Origin: UBA10107 sp964572885
GTDB taxonomy: Archaea; Nanobdellota; Nanobdellia; Woesearchaeales; UBA10107
Assembly: GCA_964572885.1 (NCBI GenBank)
Contig: CAZNFC010000013.1
Location: forward strand, 1 to 18,175
Direction: 5' to 3'
Length of the DNA stretch: 18,175 bases
The notes under the pieces were generated by a model. It searched no databases and was not told the DNA's origin. It saw only the letters and a program-made list of their open reading frames with translations. The translations under genes and the position numbers were made by a program. Of the stretch, positions 8,580-14,472 are shown one piece after another (the first letter of the stretch is position 1; each line of letters starts with the position of its first letter).

Positions 8580-10142
8580 TTACTCTTCCTTGTATAATTG
8601 CTCAGCTATAGCTGCGAATGCAGGTCTTGTCACGAATACTCCGATCGTTATCCCTATTATTGATGTTATCGCGAATCCTTTCAACAATCCTGCTCCTGCG
8701 AACAATAAAGGAACCATTGAAGCGACTCCTGTGAAGTATGCCGCGAATATTATGAAGAATGCGTTCTTCATCCTCTTCAGCCATCCTGAATCTGAGGATT
8801 TTCTTGTTGATTCGTCCATGATTACGATCTGGTCATCCACTCCTGTACCTACTGCAACTAAAATTCCTGCGATCGCTGCGGTATCGATGTTCCATCCTAT
8901 CAAAGCTGCTATTCCTAAAATAATTATGACTTCAGATAATGCTGTTATCATTATAGGGAATACTACAGATGCTTTTCTGTATCTTGCGAATATTATTACT
9001 GTAACTGCAAGAATCGCAAATAACATCATCTTTATCGCATCTTTGGTGAATGTGCTTCCTAATGCAGGAGAGATGGAATCAACTTTTACTATGTTCAATT
9101 TTACAGGAAGACTTCCTGTGATCAAAATTGTCTGAAGCCTCTTCATTGACTGTAAAGCAGTCAACTGAGATTCCTGCCTTGTCCTTCCTGCTCCTGGTCC
9201 TGAAATTGCGATGTCTGTAACAACCTGCCCTTTAAGACTTGATGAGATCTGCAATTGATCGACTAACTGATCGTCAAGATAAAGTGATATCGGCTGGGAT
9301 AAATATCCTCCTACAACCTGCAGTGTTCTTGTCACATCTGCCATCCTTTTTGCGGCATCTGGACTTAACGCTATACTGAATTGGAATGTCGAGCTCCATT
9401 GGTCTGCAGAAGATTGTGTCGGCGCTCTGTAAGGAGATAATCCTGAACAATCTGCTGACCTGCATACATAAGTGACATCTTTTCCACCTACGAATACTGT
9501 TGAATTTCCTACTTTTGCTTCAAACTTTCCCTGTTTTGCAACCAAATCGATTATTTCCTGATCATTTCCTCCTGCTACTTCTATCAATATGAAAGTCTTC
9601 CCTTCCAGATCATTAGTAGGTCTTATCGAGACGTCGCTTAATCCGAAAACGTTAAGTCTTTCGTTCATATTTGACAGAAGAATGTCAAGATCATCAGCAG
9701 AAAGCTTTTGCTGAGGCTCAAGAATTATTCTTGTTCCTCCCTGAAGATCAAGTCCTTTTCTTATATTTGAGGTCGGAGCATCAAAAACTGATAATCCGAG
9801 ATCAATGGTACCATTTTTACTTTTAGGGATAAGTTTGTACAGTCCGTTGTTTGTTGTTAATTGTACAGGCTCTCCTGCCGTTAATTTATCGACATGAGAA
9901 TAATAATCCGCTTCATCTTTTATATTTACATTATCTACTGCGATTATCCTTTCCCTGCTCAATGGAGGACTGTTTGGCTTCGGAGCCTGAATTCCTGCGA
10001 GTGAAGCTGAACTGTTAAGCTCGACTGATCTTATTGAAACTCCATGATTGAAAGGCCTCGGATTTATTGCAAATATCGATAAGACTAAGAAAACCATCAG
10101 GATTACAACTCTCCAATTCGTAAGTGTTTTCTTAAGGTTCAT
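8580..10142 (-). CDS. secD: Protein translocase subunit SecD (with PDZ-like N-terminal segment)
   Basis: Membrane partner of SecF that helps drive protein export through the SecYE channel using the proton or ion gradient. 520 residues. TM1 lies at about 10-27. A segment of about 70 residues (33-105) follows with PDZ-like features (VELNSSASLAGI, RERIIAVDNVNI). Next come the D1 motif KGLDLQGGTRIILE (129-142) and the large extracellular P1 region with SDVSIRPTNDLEGKTFILIE. The C-terminal five-helix RND-like membrane domain begins at about 370 and carries the conserved ILVAVGTGVDDQIVIMDE (427-444), the TGVDDQ block typical of archaeal SecD. Its start overlaps the secF end by 11 nt, showing translational coupling. 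The PDZ-like assignment is pattern recognition, not a tested domain hit. Confidence 0.95.
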   Translation of the reverse strand: MNLKKTLTNWRVVILMVFLVLSIFAINPRPFNHGVSIRSVELNSSASLAGIQAPKPNSPPLSRERIIAVDNVNIKDEADYYSHVDKLTAGEPVQLTTNNGLYKLIPKSKNGTIDLGLSVFDAPTSNIRKGLDLQGGTRIILEPQQKLSADDLDILLSNMNERLNVFGLSDVSIRPTNDLEGKTFILIEVAGGNDQEIIDLVAKQGKFEAKVGNSTVFVGGKDVTYVCRSADCSGLSPYRAPTQSSADQWSSTFQFSIALSPDAAKRMADVTRTLQVVGGYLSQPISLYLDDQLVDQLQISSSLKGQVVTDIAISGPGAGRTRQESQLTALQSMKRLQTILITGSLPVKLNIVKVDSISPALGSTFTKDAIKMMLFAILAVTVIIFARYRKASVVFPIMITALSEVIIILGIAALIGWNIDTAAIAGILVAVGTGVDDQIVIMDESTRKSSDSGWLKRMKNAFFIIFAAYFTGVASMVPLLFAGAGLLKGFAITSIIGITIGVFVTRPAFAAIAEQLYKEE

Positions 10143-11040
10143 CTTTTCTCTCTTGGATATTTTCTATCTTTTCCACATACATCCTCAATAAAGCCGCATT
10201 GAAAAGCCATGTGAAAATCATGTCTGCGATAAGGCCCCATCCTAAAATGAACATTATCTGCTTAAGAAGCTCAGACTCTGTAGAGTAAAAGGCAACTATG
10301 ACAGCAGCTAACGCAGCCAACGTCATTGTCAATCCGGTAGGAAGCGCTGTTGCCATCCTCTCTGAAACTGTTCCTTCTTTCCTTTTCAGGACTCTTGTAG
10401 TAAGAAGGATATCTGTATCAATCGAGTAACCTATCAGCATAAGGAATGCAGCGACTCCTGCTGTAGTCAATTTCAGATTGAACAGATCAAATATCGCAAG
10501 AGAGAACATCGCATCCGCAAATACTGAAAATACTGCATAAAAACTTGGCAATGCAGTCCTGAAATAAATATAGACGACCAACGACATCAAGACAAATGCG
10601 ACAAGAACAGATATTATCGCCTGTTTGAAGAATGAGGCTCCCAAGCTTGCTCCTGTCGTATCGAGAGTATATTGGCTTTTATCCAATTTTCCTGTCTTTA
10701 CTTCTATTGCTTGAATCAATTTATTAGAATCGACATCAGATGCTTCTACTATTACTCCGCTTTCCTGACCTGCTTTGCTCAAGCTCCTTACATTAATATC
10801 TGAATTTGGAAGCGATTGCGAAAGAAACAAGCTTAATTGACTCACATCAACTGTCTGGCCTATTGAAACAGTGGTTCCTCCCTTCAAAGAAACACCTTTC
10901 GAGACAAATTCTCCATTTTTAAGATAATGATTTCCCACGACAAACAAACTGAAAAGAAGGATTAGAACAGGTATTGCGAGCAATTCCTTATATCTTTTCT
11001 CGTAAAGACCAGCGATACTTCCTAAAACACCTTTTGACAT
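10132..11040 (-). CDS. secF: Protein translocase subunit SecF
   Basis: Forms the SecDF complex with the downstream secD product. 302 residues, normal for archaeal SecF. TM1 is at about 20-37; the D1 signature GVSLKGGTTVSIGQ (49-62) begins the short extracellular domain. The C-terminal membrane bundle starts near residue 135 and includes FLMLIGYSIDTDILLTTRVL, the SecF version of the conserved TM4 motif, and GWGLIADMIFTWLFNAALL. The gene order secF then secD is the common archaeal order and the reverse of bacteria. A TATA-like box lies about 27 nt before the ATG. Confidence 0.96.
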   Translation of the reverse strand: MSKGVLGSIAGLYEKRYKELLAIPVLILLFSLFVVGNHYLKNGEFVSKGVSLKGGTTVSIGQTVDVSQLSLFLSQSLPNSDINVRSLSKAGQESGVIVEASDVDSNKLIQAIEVKTGKLDKSQYTLDTTGASLGASFFKQAIISVLVAFVLMSLVVYIYFRTALPSFYAVFSVFADAMFSLAIFDLFNLKLTTAGVAAFLMLIGYSIDTDILLTTRVLKRKEGTVSERMATALPTGLTMTLAALAAVIVAFYSTESELLKQIMFILGWGLIADMIFTWLFNAALLRMYVEKIENIQERKDEP

Positions 11041-11063
11041 TATGAAATGAGAAGTTGATGTTC

Positions 11064-11070
11064 TTATAAA
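11064..11070 (-). promoter_or_regulatory. TATA-like box for the secF-secD-glycosylase operon
   Basis: TTTATAA on the minus strand (CTTTATAAGAA context), centred about 27 nt before the secF ATG at 11040. A 12-bp palindrome TTCTATATAGAA lies just upstream (11088-11099), between the M50 gene end and this promoter. Confidence 0.55.
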
Positions 11071-11111
11071 GATTATGGGAATTATTTTCTATATAGAAAG
11101 TATATAAACTT

Positions 11112-11750
11112 TTAGAATAGAATGCTGAACAGTCCTCTAAATACTGTAAAGCCATCAAGGCCTGGCAGAGGGATCATGTTAAAAAAAAATAATATCATGT
11201 TTATCCTGCTCGTAAGAACTGCAAGAGGTATGTATTTTTTAGGGATTTTTTCATATTTAATCAGATATTTTGATGCAAGCCATAGGATAAGGTTTACTCC
11301 AGGACCTGCGAAAGCGATGAACATCTGCTGAACAGGAGTCGCCATGGAACTGAATGAAACATAAGCGGGAACAAAAAAAAGGAACGTTGATACGAAATAA
11401 GTAGCTATCAATGCTATTATCATCAATATCGCAGGAAAATCCAAAAATGGCATTCCGTGAATTATCTTGTTTATAGATATTGCCGAAAAAAATGTAGCAT
11501 CATATCCGAAAGCCATTGCGACAAATTTATGGCCAAGCTCATGAAGTATTATTGCTGGAGCAAACAATGAAACTGAAAACCAAAAATCAGACCAGCTGAA
11601 TCTTCTTCCGAAATTATATAGGTTGCTGTAATCTCTCGGTTTCCTGAAATTATTATATCTTGAGAAATAACTTGAAAATAAGTAACCAAGAAGAGCGGAC
11701 ATCATCACTGCATCGAGAATCTCCGGTATCGTGAAAATCGCCATGTTCAT
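11112..11750 (-). CDS. M50 / site-2 protease family membrane metalloprotease
   Basis: Intramembrane zinc metalloprotease-like protein of 212 residues. The HExxH zinc motif is HELGH (70-74) inside a hydrophobic helix (FAPAIILHELGHKFVAMAFG), and the third metal ligand is in NMIPLPGLDG (191-200, Asp199), the classic S2P second motif. Several other hydrophobic helices surround these (about 8-28, 105-130, 140-160). There is no PDZ domain, so it belongs to the compact archaeal S2P-like group. Such proteins cleave membrane-embedded substrates, often regulators; the substrate here is unknown. Start: ATG at 11750, or the third residue ATG at 11744, which lies 26 nt from the TATA-like box and may be the leaderless start. 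Monocistronic, upstream of secF on the same strand. Confidence 0.92.
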   Translation of the reverse strand: MNMAIFTIPEILDAVMMSALLGYLFSSYFSRYNNFRKPRDYSNLYNFGRRFSWSDFWFSVSLFAPAIILHELGHKFVAMAFGYDATFFSAISINKIIHGMPFLDFPAILMIIALIATYFVSTFLFFVPAYVSFSSMATPVQQMFIAFAGPGVNLILWLASKYLIKYEKIPKKYIPLAVLTSRINMILFFFNMIPLPGLDGFTVFRGLFSILF

Positions 11751-11765
11751 ATTATGTTTTATTCA

Positions 11766-11774
11766 TTTATATAA
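11766..11774. promoter_or_regulatory. TATA-like box between the M50 protease gene and the candidate ncRNA
   Basis: TTTATATAA reads as a TATA box on either strand. On the minus strand it lies 26 nt from the internal ATG at 11744 of the protease gene. On the plus strand it predicts a transcript start near 11796, just before the closing stem of the candidate RNA at 11801. Either or both may be used. Confidence 0.45.
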
Positions 11775-11800
11775 CTTTACAAAATAGTTAATATATTATG

Positions 11801-11921
11801 TTGTGCCATCAATCACGAGACATTGATATTTGCTTCAGAAACAGAGCCAGAGGGGTAGCTCCATACGGGACTCTGGCGAATTATGATTTTTGCGATTTTG
11901 CATGCTGAGTCGATGGCACAA
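11801..11921 (+). ncRNA. Candidate structured non-coding RNA (class unknown)
   Basis: The segment starts with TTGTGCCATC and ends with GATGGCACAA, a perfect 10-bp closing stem 121 nt apart. Inside it GCCAGAG (11846-11852) pairs perfectly with CTCTGGC (11871-11877) around an 18-nt G-rich apical loop, and TTCAG (11834-11838) can pair with CTGAG (11905-11909) between them. I count 55 G or C in 121, clearly above the surrounding AT-rich intergenic DNA. No open frame of useful size crosses it. A TATA-like box sits at the right distance on the plus strand. It is not a tRNA or 5S rRNA by sequence. An H/ACA-type guide (ACA near the 3' end), another sRNA or an inverted-repeat mobile element remain possible. 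No class is claimed. Confidence 0.45.
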
Positions 11922-11951
11922 TTAACTTTATACTATGCAAAAGCAAATCTA

Positions 11952-11959
11952 TTTAAATA
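11952..11959 (+). promoter_or_regulatory. TATA-like box for the FKBP-channel operon
   Basis: TTTAAATA centred 24-25 nt before the ATG at 11980. It lies inside the longer reading that begins at 11935, so it argues against that upstream start. Confidence 0.6.
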
Positions 11960-11979
11960 ATTGCTATGTGATTTATGGA

Positions 11980-12405
11980 ATGACAGCTAAGAAAGGCGAC
12001 ATAGTCGCAGTAGAATATACAGGAAAGCTGGAAACAGGAGAGACATTTGATACTTCTAAAGGCAAAGAGCCTCTTGAATTTGAAATAGGGACAGGAGCTG
12101 TAATAAAAGGATTTGACGAAGGAATAGTAGGAATGAAACCAGGACAGGAAAAAGAAATCACGATAAAGCCGTCCGAAGCATACGGAGAAAGAAATGAGAA
12201 TTACGTCAAGGAACTTCCGAGGGAATCTATACCTAAAGATCTTGAGTTGAAAGAAGGGATGATATTAATCTTCAAGAGAGAAGATGGGATGAGAATACCT
12301 GCAACAGTAAAGGAAATTGGGACAAAATTCGTGAAAGCTGATTTCAATCATCCTCTTGCAGGAAAAACTCTTAAGTTCACGATAAAATTAGTAGAAATAA
12401 AATGA
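11980..12405 (+). CDS. FKBP-type peptidyl-prolyl isomerase (SlyD-like)
   Basis: Cis-trans prolyl isomerase and folding helper, 141 residues from the ATG at 11980, cytoplasmic as no signal peptide is seen. The FKBP core is VAVEYTGKLETGETFDTS then FEIGTGAVIKGFDEGIVGMK, the usual active-site wall, with PSEAYGERNENYVKELPRE marking entry to an inserted-flap domain of SlyD/archaeal short-FKBP type. The C-terminal DFNHPLAGKTLKFTIKLVEI closes the fold. Residues 1-15 of the longer frame (from 11935) are AT-rich and contain the TATA-like box, hence the later start. Its stop overlaps the next gene's ATG (ATGA), so the channel gene is translationally coupled to it. Confidence 0.94.
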   Translation: MTAKKGDIVAVEYTGKLETGETFDTSKGKEPLEFEIGTGAVIKGFDEGIVGMKPGQEKEITIKPSEAYGERNENYVKELPRESIPKDLELKEGMILIFKREDGMRIPATVKEIGTKFVKADFNHPLAGKTLKFTIKLVEIK

Positions 12406-12686
12406 GGAGATTATTAACAGGCGGCGTAAAGAAATTAATAATTGCGATAGTGATACTTGTTGCAATAAGTTCTGTGTTCTATGGAAAAGTCGAGGGATGG
12501 AATCCTGTTGATTCGTTCTATTTCACGATAATGACGATAACGACAGTAGGACATGCTGATCTTGTCCCTACAACCGCAGTCTCCAAGATATTTACTTCCA
12601 TTGTAGCTTTTGTAGGAATAGCTATGATGCTTACTTTGTTTGGAATAATATCTTCTCATTATGTAAAATTATTCAATGAGAAGTGA
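12402..12686 (+). CDS. Two-TM ion-channel protein with altered K+ filter (TVGHAD)
   Basis: Small membrane protein of 94 residues with the KcsA-like layout: basic N-terminus (MRRLL), TM1 about 11-27, a pore helix (WNPVDSFYFTIMTIT, about 33-47), a selectivity-filter position TTVGHADLVP (47-56) and TM2 about 62-85, then a short cytoplasmic tail. Potassium channels of this type act as tetramers. The filter normally reads TVGYGD; here Tyr is His51 and the second Gly is Ala52. Gly50 and Asp53 are kept, so the fold assignment is secure but potassium selectivity is not. No ligand-binding (RCK) domain is attached, unlike many prokaryotic channels. Overlaps the FKBP gene by 4 nt and ends 6 nt before a convergent gene. 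Confidence 0.88.
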   Translation: MRRLLTGGVKKLIIAIVILVAISSVFYGKVEGWNPVDSFYFTIMTITTVGHADLVPTTAVSKIFTSIVAFVGIAMMLTLFGIISSHYVKLFNEK

Positions 12687-12692
12687 TTAAAT

Positions 12693-12992
12693 TTATTTAA
12701 AAAAGTTTTTGTCTGCTTTCATAGCAATTCTTCTTTTCAAAAGCATTCTTTGCTTAAGATTCATCCTTAGTCGTTTTTCAATGAGTTCAGGATATACTCT
12801 ACATTTCACTTTGCTATCTATTCGTTTAATTAATTTAAAATCCCTGAACCAATCTCTAAATCCATCTCTGTAATTTAACCAGTCATCATAGAAGCAGTCT
12901 ATCACTAAATCGTATTCTTCTAAATCCTTTTTAGAAACTGTAGCCCTTGGTGTAACATAACCACTATGTCTTCTATCTTTCTTGGTAACCAT
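12693..12992 (-). CDS. Hypothetical small basic protein, 99 residues
   Basis: I do not recognise a family with certainty. The protein is strongly charged and basic, with no signal peptide, membrane segment or Cys-pair motif. It has a Thr/Arg N-terminus (HSGYVTPRATVSKKDLEE), an aromatic/acidic middle (FYDDWLNYRDGFRDWFRDF) and a long basic C-terminal half (residues about 54-99) ending KADKNFFK. Codon use and composition look like a real gene. A stop codon (TAG) lies directly before the ATG, so the start cannot move upstream. Unlike its neighbours it has no TATA-like box 26 nt away, but a GGAG sequence (13001-13004, minus strand) precedes the ATG by 8 nt, suggesting a leadered mRNA. Convergent with the channel gene. 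Confidence 0.7.
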   Translation of the reverse strand: MVTKKDRRHSGYVTPRATVSKKDLEEYDLVIDCFYDDWLNYRDGFRDWFRDFKLIKRIDSKVKCRVYPELIEKRLRMNLKQRMLLKRRIAMKADKNFFK

Positions 12993-13000
12993 CTAAATGT

Positions 13001-13004
13001 CTCC
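13001..13004 (-). promoter_or_regulatory. Shine-Dalgarno-like GGAG before the 99-residue ORF
   Basis: GGAG on the minus strand, 8 nt before the ATG at 12992. It is part of GGAGAC (13004-12999), a second copy of which lies at 13052-13047. A GTCTCT at 13063-13058 can pair with either copy. Confidence 0.4.
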
Positions 13005-13124
13005 AAGCATCCATACATGAGCAACGTGCCACGCAACTCATACATCGTCTCCATTTCAGAGACAAGATGCTCTTACGACATTTGATGATTTATCATTAGT
13101 TCTCTCATTTTACATAAACATGCT

Positions 13125-13181
13125 CTGGATAGTTGGGGGGTGTGAACTTATCCAGCAAAGAGCCTACTAGTCCCCTTAGTA
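13125..13181. other. Two adjacent hairpins with complementary loops
   Basis: CTGGAT-AGTT (13125-13134) pairs with AACT-ATCCAG (13145-13155, one T bulged), leaving loop GGGGGGTGTG. TACTA (13165-13169) pairs with TAGTA (13177-13181), leaving loop GTCCCCT. The G run of the first loop is complementary to the CCCC of the second, so a loop-loop contact is possible in RNA from either strand. This may be chance, since coding-like frames also run through here. Confidence 0.3.
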
Positions 13182-13311
13182 CTGAGCATTTCTGCTATTT
13201 CCTCCTTGCTCAAGCTAAATATTAAAAAAATTACGACTTTAAAAATTTTATGTCGAGATGATTCAAGAATGACTGTCTAAACCAGTCGCTGACATCACTT
13301 AAACCGAAAGA

Positions 13312-13319
13312 TTTATATA
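13312..13319 (+). promoter_or_regulatory. TATA-like box for the MNT-HEPN operon
   Basis: TTTATATA centred 27-28 nt before the ATG at 13343 and only about 6 nt before the alternative in-frame ATG at 13322, which is therefore unlikely to be used. Confidence 0.6.
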
Positions 13320-13342
13320 TAATGTATTCTAAAAACATACAT

Positions 13343-13963
13343 ATGGATGTTGAAAACATACAGTTCACAAAGATCGAAATTCAGATAGCCAAGCATCTGT
13401 TCAAGCATTTTAAAGACAGATATAATTCCAGACAGCTTGCCAAAGTCCTGAGCATCAATCATGCACACGCAAACAAATTATGCAATTCATTAGTTAAGAA
13501 AGCAGTCTTAACCAAGGAAGAAATCGGAAATTCTGTTTATTTCTCATTTAATTATGATAGCAAAATAGCGATAAAATTTATTGAATATCTGCTTACTTTG
13601 GAAGAATTGGTTGCTCCAAAATGGCTGAGTGTGGTTTTGCATAGCTTAAAAAAATTTGATGGATATCTAACTTTCAGTCTTATCTTTGGTTCATCTGTCC
13701 AAAACAGCAATTTTAATGATATTGATGTTCTGCTGGTTTATGATATGAAGAATTCAAGAAAAATGAGCAAAATCAAATCGGAAATAAGAAACTCCCAATT
13801 GATTGAACAACCAATACGATATGTGGATGTTACAGAAAAAGATATTTATTTAAATAAAGATGATAAATTATTCTACAATATGATCTCAGATTGCCTTGTC
13901 TCATATAATGCTGAAAAATATGTGGAGGTAATCAAAAGATGTCACAAGTTGAAAAACATTTAA
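13343..13963 (+). CDS. HTH domain-MNT nucleotidyltransferase (antitoxin-like partner of HEPN)
   Basis: Two-part protein, 206 residues. The N-terminal winged helix-turn-helix (about 8-75) reads IQIAKHLFKHFKDR, then NSRQLAKVLSINHAHANKLC (recognition helices) and a wing VYFSFNYD. The C-terminal part is a minimal nucleotidyltransferase with the fold's signature LIFGSSVQNSNFNDIDVLLV (G116-S-S, D126-x-D128). In known MNT/HEPN modules the MNT protein neutralises the HEPN RNase, in studied cases by AMPylating it. Here the fused HTH could also provide promoter autoregulation (inference). The ATG at 13343 fits the TATA-like box; a longer start at 13322 is disfavoured. The downstream HEPN gene overlaps its 3' end by 25 nt. 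Confidence 0.85.
   Translation: MDVENIQFTKIEIQIAKHLFKHFKDRYNSRQLAKVLSINHAHANKLCNSLVKKAVLTKEEIGNSVYFSFNYDSKIAIKFIEYLLTLEELVAPKWLSVVLHSLKKFDGYLTFSLIFGSSVQNSNFNDIDVLLVYDMKNSRKMSKIKSEIRNSQLIEQPIRYVDVTEKDIYLNKDDKLFYNMISDCLVSYNAEKYVEVIKRCHKLKNI
13924..13929 (+). promoter_or_regulatory. Shine-Dalgarno sequence for the HEPN gene
   Basis: GGAGGT nine nt before the ATG at 13939, inside the 3' end of the nucleotidyltransferase gene. It fixes the HEPN start and shows that this organism uses SD-led translation for internal operon genes while first genes appear leaderless. Confidence 0.65.
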
Positions 13964-14421
13964 AATGGTGCCTAAGCGATAAGAATAGGCTCTCGAAAGT
14001 AAAGCCTAATATGGAACTTGCTAATAAGCACCTCAAGAAATCTGAATATAATTACGAGGTTGTGCAAGATTTAGAAAAGATGGGCAAACGCGACTGGGCA
14101 TTGAATGTTGGATTTTACTCCATCTATCATTGTTTTCTGGCAATTTTATCTAAATTTGGATATGAATCAAGAAACCAGTCATGCACGATGAGCGTAATTC
14201 TCAGTCTAATCGATGAGAAGAAGATCGATCTCGATAAGGATTTTGTCATCAAGTTCGATACATTTGATGCTGATAAAAATGTAACAAGTCCTACAATACG
14301 AATGGACAGAGAACTTGCGACATATGGTGTTGAGACGAGCATTGATTTAAAAGAATTACAAAAAGTAAAAGAGATGATTGTGAAAGTTCAAAGAGAGACT
14401 ATAAGGATTTTGGCTGAATAA
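13939..14421 (+). CDS. HEPN-domain protein (putative toxin of MNT/HEPN module)
   Basis: All-helical protein of 160 residues with the HEPN pattern: an N-terminal helix (MELANKHLKKSEYNYEVVQD), a second helix WALNVGFYSIYHCFLAILSKFGYES (about 53-77) containing the conserved Tyr/Tyr-His, and C-terminal helices (KELQKVKEMIVKVQRETIRI). HEPN proteins paired with MNT are usually RNases whose activity depends on an Rx4-6H motif. I do not find a clear one: His64 has no Arg at that spacing, and R78-N-Q-S-C lacks the His. It may thus be inactive as an RNase, or use another residue set. Translation start fixed by the strong SD. Cotranscribed with the HTH-MNT gene. Confidence 0.78.
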   Translation: MSQVEKHLKWCLSDKNRLSKVKPNMELANKHLKKSEYNYEVVQDLEKMGKRDWALNVGFYSIYHCFLAILSKFGYESRNQSCTMSVILSLIDEKKIDLDKDFVIKFDTFDADKNVTSPTIRMDRELATYGVETSIDLKELQKVKEMIVKVQRETIRILAE

Positions 14422-14442
14422 TGCCTATTATAGTAAAAAAGA

Positions 14443-14450
14443 TTTATAAA
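14443..14450 (+). promoter_or_regulatory. TATA-like box for the RelE-like gene
   Basis: TTTATAAA centred 26-27 nt before the ATG at 14473, giving the toxin-like gene its own leaderless transcript, separate from the HEPN operon. Confidence 0.6.
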
Positions 14451-14472
14451 GTCAGTAGCAAATTCTATAGAT

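Larger units (their letters stand above)
12993..13276 (-). pseudogene. Possible decayed gene (or structured leader) upstream of the 99-residue ORF
   Basis: This gene-free stretch reads on the minus strand as protein-like fragments in two frames. One frame (13276-13148) ends with LSKEEIAEMLSTKGTSRL before a TAA at 13148-13150. A second frame (13194-13105) gives LLDKFTPPNYPEHVYVK before a TGA. The first frame resumes as KMRELMINHQMS, a TAA at 13073-13075, then SEMETMYELRGTLLMYG running up to the 99-residue ORF. The fragments are ordered like one protein broken by frameshifts and stops, but I cannot name the family. The same DNA also holds several hairpins, listed separately. Between 13277 and 13311 I see only the hairpin GACTG/CAGTC (271-287 of that kilobase). 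Confidence 0.35.

Noticed and set aside
8590..9135. Open frame of 181 codons on the plus strand opposite secD
   Set aside because: Antisense to conserved SecD membrane helices; hydrophobic composition is a by-product of the sense codons.
11801..11921. tRNA or 5S rRNA as identity of the structured segment
   Set aside because: A GGTAGCTC stretch looks like a tRNA D-arm, but no T-arm, anticodon arm or acceptor partner fits; 5S landmarks such as CCGAAC are absent.
11935..11979. 15-residue N-terminal extension of the FKBP protein
   Set aside because: It contains the TATA-like box (11952-11959) and has no FKBP similarity.
13148..13189. 13-codon leader peptide (MLSTKGTSRLFAG) preceded by GGAGG
   Set aside because: The SD-like spacing is long (11 nt), and the same frame stays open well upstream of the ATG, so a fragment of a decayed gene explains it better.
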